A DNA stretch of 64,000 nt from Rhizophagus irregularis (Eukaryota > Glomeromycota > Glomeromycetes > Glomerales > Glomeraceae): positions 682,001-746,000 of the forward strand of contig NC_089448.1 of the NCBI RefSeq assembly GCF_026210795.1, in the 5' to 3' direction. Numbering within the stretch: position 1 is the stretch's first letter; each line of letters begins with the position of its first letter. The notes below the pieces were generated by a model, which searched no databases, had not been told where the DNA came from, and was given only the letters and a program-made list of their open reading frames with translations. Positions 60,004-64,000 of this stretch are shown here, piece by piece. A program made the position numbers and the translations under genes.

Positions 60004-61130
60004 ATGTCAAAAACTAAAGACAAATGCAAGAATTGTGCAGGTAAAAAATGAGAACAAAAAAAAACAAAAAATAAAATGTGTGGCAATATAAATCGAATTT
60101 TATATCAATTTTTTTGAATCAATATTTCATAATTATAGATTTCGATGCCAAGTTAGAGTTCATTATTTTCATTATTTTTATTTTGTTTTTTATTAGTGCA
60201 TTATTACTAAAAGTTTCAGAAACAATGCCACCGGGAGAACCAGGAGGACCATCACCACCAGTAATACTAGGAGGAATTATTAGGACAAATGGTTCTGGAT
60301 TATCTTTAAAAATATCGATCTTTCTAATCTTAATAGCACGGTTGGTAAAGTCTTTCTGAAAATTATGATAGTCAAGGTTAGTTTTAAATTACTATGATTT
60401 TATATTTAATATATAGGCGAACACGGTATAGCAGTAATATTGAGATTTTGTTATGTATAATTATTATAAAGTTATTAATCCAATTTTCATATTTATATTA
60501 TAAGCATCGCGAGATATCGAAGGAAATTCAAACAAAAAACATGTTAGGGAAAGTGATGGTAGTTCTTTTTCATCGTTTCTTTTGTTGTTTACAAAAAGTA
60601 AAATTCTTCTTTACTTATTTATAGATGATCAAGTAGAAATATTAGAAATATCGGATACCAATAATACTAACGAAGATTTTTGTACGTTTCAAATTATGTC
60701 TAATAATTAGAACAAACAATAATACTAAATTTATGTTTATTGTTTCTATATAAGGCTCAACCCTAAAAAATGATAAAAAAAGAGTGAAAATCGGTAAAAT
60801 TTCGTATTTTTTTTCTACTTTGTTGATTAACAAAAGTAATATTTACTTTTTGGTATTTTAAATTATATTAGGCAATACTTCGATATGTAAAAAAGTGACT
60901 AAACCGGGTATTGTATAATTAACAGAAAGCAAAACTTGTGAACTTGAATCTGAAGTAATATATATATATTTTTTTCTTTAGACAAAGAAAGTTTATTGGC
61001 TATTAGTAATATTGGAGATCCTATTATAGATTCATTATTCTATTCTTTGGGCAAATTGAAAAAAACTGGAGTTAAAAGTGTAGCAATGAATTTGGTTAAT
61101 AATAGTATCCGATTTATCACATTAGACTGA
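60004..61130 (+). CDS. Small multi-pass membrane protein of unknown function (exons partly tentative)
   Basis: The first exons are clear: 60004-60040 (MSKTKDKCKNCA), 60139 to about 60340 and from 60417. They encode a membrane segment (FIIFIIFILFFISALLLKV), a Pro/Gly loop (MPPGEPGGPSPPVILGGII), a second hydrophobic segment (SLKISIFLILIARR) and a third (IEILLCIIIIKLLIQFSYLY). Later exons start at 60625 (DDQVEILEISDTNNTNED) and about 60982, which ends in DPIIDSLFYSLGKLKKTGVK and a stop near 61130. The donor after exon 2 is weak (GTTGGT), and the junction before 60625 is not resolved. No family is recognised. Alternatively the gene stops at 60357 without splicing. Confidence 0.5.
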
Positions 61131-61380
61131 ATTTATAATTTTATATTATAAAATGTAAAAAAAAATAAATAAAAAATTATGAATGATTTTTACGTAGAAT
61201 AATTAATGTAAGTAAATTATTCGTTCAATTAACTTTTCAGCTAAAATTTAAAGTCATGGGATGTTTATTAAGTTGCCAGCTGGCACAATATATACAAAAT
61301 ATTTTAATTTTACGATAAAATCGCAACTGTACTACGGCACTATCTTATTATTATTATAAAACTCATGATTTCATCATCAG
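61131..61380. other. Convergent 3' intergenic spacer
   Basis: Short AT-rich region between the membrane protein gene and the minus-strand RanGAP-like gene. Confidence 0.4.
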
Positions 61381-62609
61381 TCACTCCTCCTTTCCATCAT
61401 AGTCTCCTTCCTCTTCCTCTACGTCCAACCCCTCCTCCTCCTTTCCCTCCTTTTCATCATAGTCTCCTTCCTCTTCCTCTACGTCCAGCCCCTCCTCCTC
61501 CTTTCCCTCCTTTCCATCATGACCTTTCCCTTTCATGTCATTATGAATTTCCTCTACCTCATTATCGTCCAGTTCCTTTTCCTTTCCCTCCTTTTCCTTT
61601 CCCTCCTTTTCTTCTCCCTCATCATCTTCGTTAATTAAATCATCAAATCCATTTATCAAGGTTCCATTTTTTTTAGAGACCAAATTTAGCTTTGACATAC
61701 ATTTTTTTTTAATCGAATAATTCCCATTGATTTCCACCACTTTTAACATTAGACTTTTTTTAATTATACTTGCCAAAGTATAGAACCCATTCTCATCAAT
61801 ACTACAATATTGAAACCCCAGATATTCAATATTTTTATTGGTACCCTTTAATAATGCCTCTAAAATATATATAACACCTTTTTTACATATCAAACAATCA
61901 TTAATTATTAGTTGTTTTAAATCCGGCCAGTTAGCCAAAGATCGACTAAGCATTTTCGATGTTTTTTTAGTGAAAAAATTATCTTCGAGATTAATAATTT
62001 GTAACTTCTTACACAAACTTAAAGACTCTATTATTCGACAAAGATCTGAGTTATAAAAGCTGTTTCGAGACAAAATTACTTTTGTTAGTGTAATTTTATG
62101 TTTATGTAGAACCATAGAAAGCAGTTTGGAACACTGTTTTCCTAAAACATTTTCTTTTATTGAAAATGTTTCTAAATAAGAAGTTTTCCTTCTCGAATTC
62201 AATAACGATTCTAATATAACTGTACCTCCTTCGCCTAACCCCGCGTCGTCGATTATCAAGTGCTTTAAATTAACATTATTAGTTAAAAAAACTTTTAACG
62301 CCTTTGCACCGCTTTTTCCTAGTGCATTTTTACTAATTATCAGTTCTTCCAAATTTGTGCTTTCTTTAATTACTTCGCATATTTTTCTCAAAATTTCAAA
62401 AGTTTCTTGTTTGTTATTTTTAGTGAAGACACTCTCGAGGTTCAATTTCTAATTCAAATAAAAACTTTAGATTTATATTTAAAATATATCTTAATTTGTA
62501 TAATAAGGTTAACCTTGAACTTGGTAGTTTTAAGCGTTTCGATTAGTTTGTCAATTGTATTATTCGTAATTCTGTTCTCACTTAAGTCGATTTCTGGCAA
62601 GATATCCAT
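61381..62609 (-). CDS. RanGAP1/Rna1-like leucine-rich repeat protein, catalytic residues not conserved
   Basis: Two exons give 387 residues: 62609-62514 and 62448-61381. The protein has about ten LRRs and an acidic C-terminal tail, as in RanGAP1. Blocks line up with fission yeast Rna1: DLSENRITNNTIDKLIE; NLESVFTKNNKQETFEILRK; NLEELIISKNALGKSGAKAL; NLKHLIIDDAGLGEGGTVIL; LQIINLEDNFFTKKTSKMLS; WPDLKQLIINDCLICKKGVI. In Rna1 the first-loop arginine (FTGRVKDE) is catalytic; here the position reads FTKNNKQE. The NN of 'LHNNGLG' is DA. About 45 N-terminal residues of Rna1 are missing. The acidic tail holds two copies of KEGKEEEGLDVEEEEGDYD. It may bind Ran or other partners without GAP activity, or may be a diverged paralogue. 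The plus-strand Pro/His-rich ORF here is a shadow of the acidic repeats. Confidence 0.75.
61385..61515. repeat. 60-bp tandem repeat in the acidic tail
   Basis: Two nearly identical ~60-bp copies (containing CCTCCTCCTCCTTTCCCTCC) encode the repeated EEEGLDVEEEEGDYD blocks of the RanGAP-like protein. Confidence 0.8.
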
Positions 62610-63140
62610 GTTTACGATATAAAATTGGATGTTGAAAAAAAAGGAAAAAAGAGAGTTAAAAGCATTTGCAGTTCATTAAGAAATTTCACACGATTCTCCA
62701 TATTGCGGTTGAATACATAAAAAAGGAAAAAAAATCCTCGTTAATATGACCTAAAAAGAAATTTTACATGATTTACTATGTCATCAATCTTTTCATCATT
62801 ACACCAGTATTATGCCCATAGTTAAATTTTAATTTATTAATTGTTAAGTTATTTTCGGTTTCTTCTCTTAAGGAGAATCATGCGGCTTAAAACTAAGCGC
62901 ATACATAGGATTGGTATCGTCCAAGACTCAGGTTTCTTCTTCTAGAAAATAAAATTTTCTTGAAGAGGATCCTGCGGCTTAAGACTGGGCGCATATCGAT
63001 ACTTGTTCTATCTTATTTATACACATTGTTTTTGCTGATTTTTATTTCTGAAGACTCATACTTCACGTATATTAATCAATCTATTACTCTATTTTATGTC
63101 TTCCTTCTATATAGATACTTGAAAGAAAAAACCATTTGGA
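62610..63140. repeat. Intergenic with a duplicated CGGCTTAA motif
   Basis: Two copies of a ~38-bp unit, AATCATGCGGCTTAAAACTA (about 62877) and TCCTGCGGCTTAAGACTGGG (about 62969), each end GCGCATA. They may belong to a repeat gene whose later exons follow. Confidence 0.45.
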
Positions 63141-63949
63141 ACGGCCTTTCAGGTAATTAGGTGTAAATGTATTTATATTAAAAATATTATAACTAACGTT
63201 TTTTCGTTTTTAGAATCAGAACATCTGGACTTTGGAATGGACTTTAGGTAAATATGAAAGAAAAACATATTTTTGGAATGATGAACTTTCGGTAAGTTTC
63301 ATCAATGGACGAAAGTTTTTTAAAATTTTTGTTTTACTGTTGTCTTACCATTATTTCTCCTATTGTCAGGGACCTCTCGCTACACTAAATTGAGATTGTC
63401 AAAGTGAAAACCTTCCCTTATTTGTTAAAATTGCCCTTATTTAAAATCAGCATAGTCAATTTTTTTACTTTATCTACGAATAATTAAAATTATCATTATA
63501 CCTCCTAAAATATTAGCTAATATATCGTACTGTCATTGCTAAAAGTAAAAATTACTTTTACTAATTTACTAATTGTTGTTATAATATGACTTTAGTGACA
63601 GTAATAATCAAAGCTTTGATGTTCCATTTCCTTCAGTGTTAGAAGATACATCTAAAAGGTAATTGATCGATTATTTATAATAAAAAATATAACTTACATT
63701 TTCCTAATAATTACTTTAGCGATGATCAAATTCTTGATGATTATGATTATGGACCTTTTAAGATCATTGATAATTATGATAATGATAATTCAGAGACAGA
63801 AAGTGGTACTTCTGAAGAGTATGATGGTTTTGAGGAATTTGAAATAACAGCAGAAAAAGAGAATAAAATATGGGACGGTATGTTTAATATTATAAATTTA
63901 AAATTTTAAACTAGATCATTAATTAACATTTAATTTTTTAGATACATAA
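63141..63949 (+). CDS. 3' exons of an acidic lineage-specific gene with micro-exon-like repeats
   Basis: Three short pieces, TTTGGAACGGCCTTTCAG (about 63134-63152), TTTGGAATGGACTTTAG (about 63234-63250) and TTTTGGAATGATGAACTTTC (about 63271-63291), are each followed by a GTAA donor. They look like repeated micro-exons. Clear terminal exons follow: 63596-63658, 63720-63877 and 63942-63949. They encode SDSNNQSFDVPFPSVLEDTS, SDDQILDDYDYGPFKIIDNY, a Glu/Ser/Asp-rich acidic tail and WDDT, then a stop. The terminal exons splice in phase. The 5' end and the joins of the micro-exons are not resolved. No family function is known. The gene may begin upstream at the duplicated CGGCTTAA units. Confidence 0.5.
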
Positions 63950-64000
63950 AAACGTATACATAAATAACATATCGGAGTTTTTTTCATGTAAAAATAGGCT

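Noticed and set aside
61365-61634. Plus-strand Pro/His-rich ORF
   Set aside because: Antisense of the acidic repeat tail of the RanGAP-like gene.
1-64000. CRISPR arrays, bacterial operons, LTR or other virus-like elements
   Set aside because: No regularly spaced identical repeats with unique spacers, no bacterial-style genes, and no LTR pairs, capsid or integrase/RT motifs were seen.

Overview
The window is very AT-rich nuclear DNA from a fungus. The genes carry many introns, mostly 50-100 bp with GTAAGT-type donors. Two host proteins are clearly fungal: a short PacC/RIM101 zinc-finger protein and an SH3-WW-RasGEF protein of Cdc25 type. Composition, intron style, a Rhizophagus-like ion-channel family and several lineage-specific families suggest an arbuscular mycorrhizal fungus (Glomeromycotina, Rhizophagus-like). 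That assignment is inference, because no marker gene was compared.

Layout: 0.6-3.9 kb holds a small unknown ORF and a 12-exon gene for an augmin HAUS3-like protein. 5.9-7.3 kb holds decayed coding remnants, including a piece of a conventional kinesin tail. 9.85-12.56 kb is a LINE insertion (minus strand) with an 18-bp target duplication. 13.4-17.4 kb is a seven-exon six-TM ion channel (minus). 18.8-19.45 kb is an array of exon-like units with hairpin-forming spacers. 19.59-20.68 kb is a non-autonomous hAT element. 21.7-28.8 kb is the densest host region: an unknown protein, a TMEM19/DUF92 membrane protein, PacC, OST4, and an SDR dehydrogenase with an apparent AT-AC (U12-type) intron. 31-31.8 kb is a pseudogene, and 32.3 kb a tiny poly(A) retro-insertion.

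33.2-41.7 kb is a cluster of three different Mutator-like (MULE) elements: a deletion derivative with an interstitial telomere tract, a near-complete element with one frame break, and an element with 203-bp terminal repeats that each carry a tRNA-like gene. 43.6-47.1 kb has two convergent lineage-specific genes, one decayed and one split by a MITE. 48.1-49.7 kb is a nest of a second MITE copy, a TIR element, a SINE-like insertion and tandem fold-backs.

50.3-62.6 kb returns to host genes: a stathmin-like coiled-coil protein, a small type I membrane protein, the SH3-3xWW-RasGEF protein, a small membrane protein, and a RanGAP-like LRR protein that appears to lack the catalytic arginine. The window ends in the last exons of an acidic lineage-specific gene. 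The host genes form no operon or obvious pathway. The housekeeping themes are spindle (HAUS3), N-glycosylation (OST4), pH signalling (PacC), Ras signalling (RasGEF) and Ran/nuclear transport (RanGAP-like).
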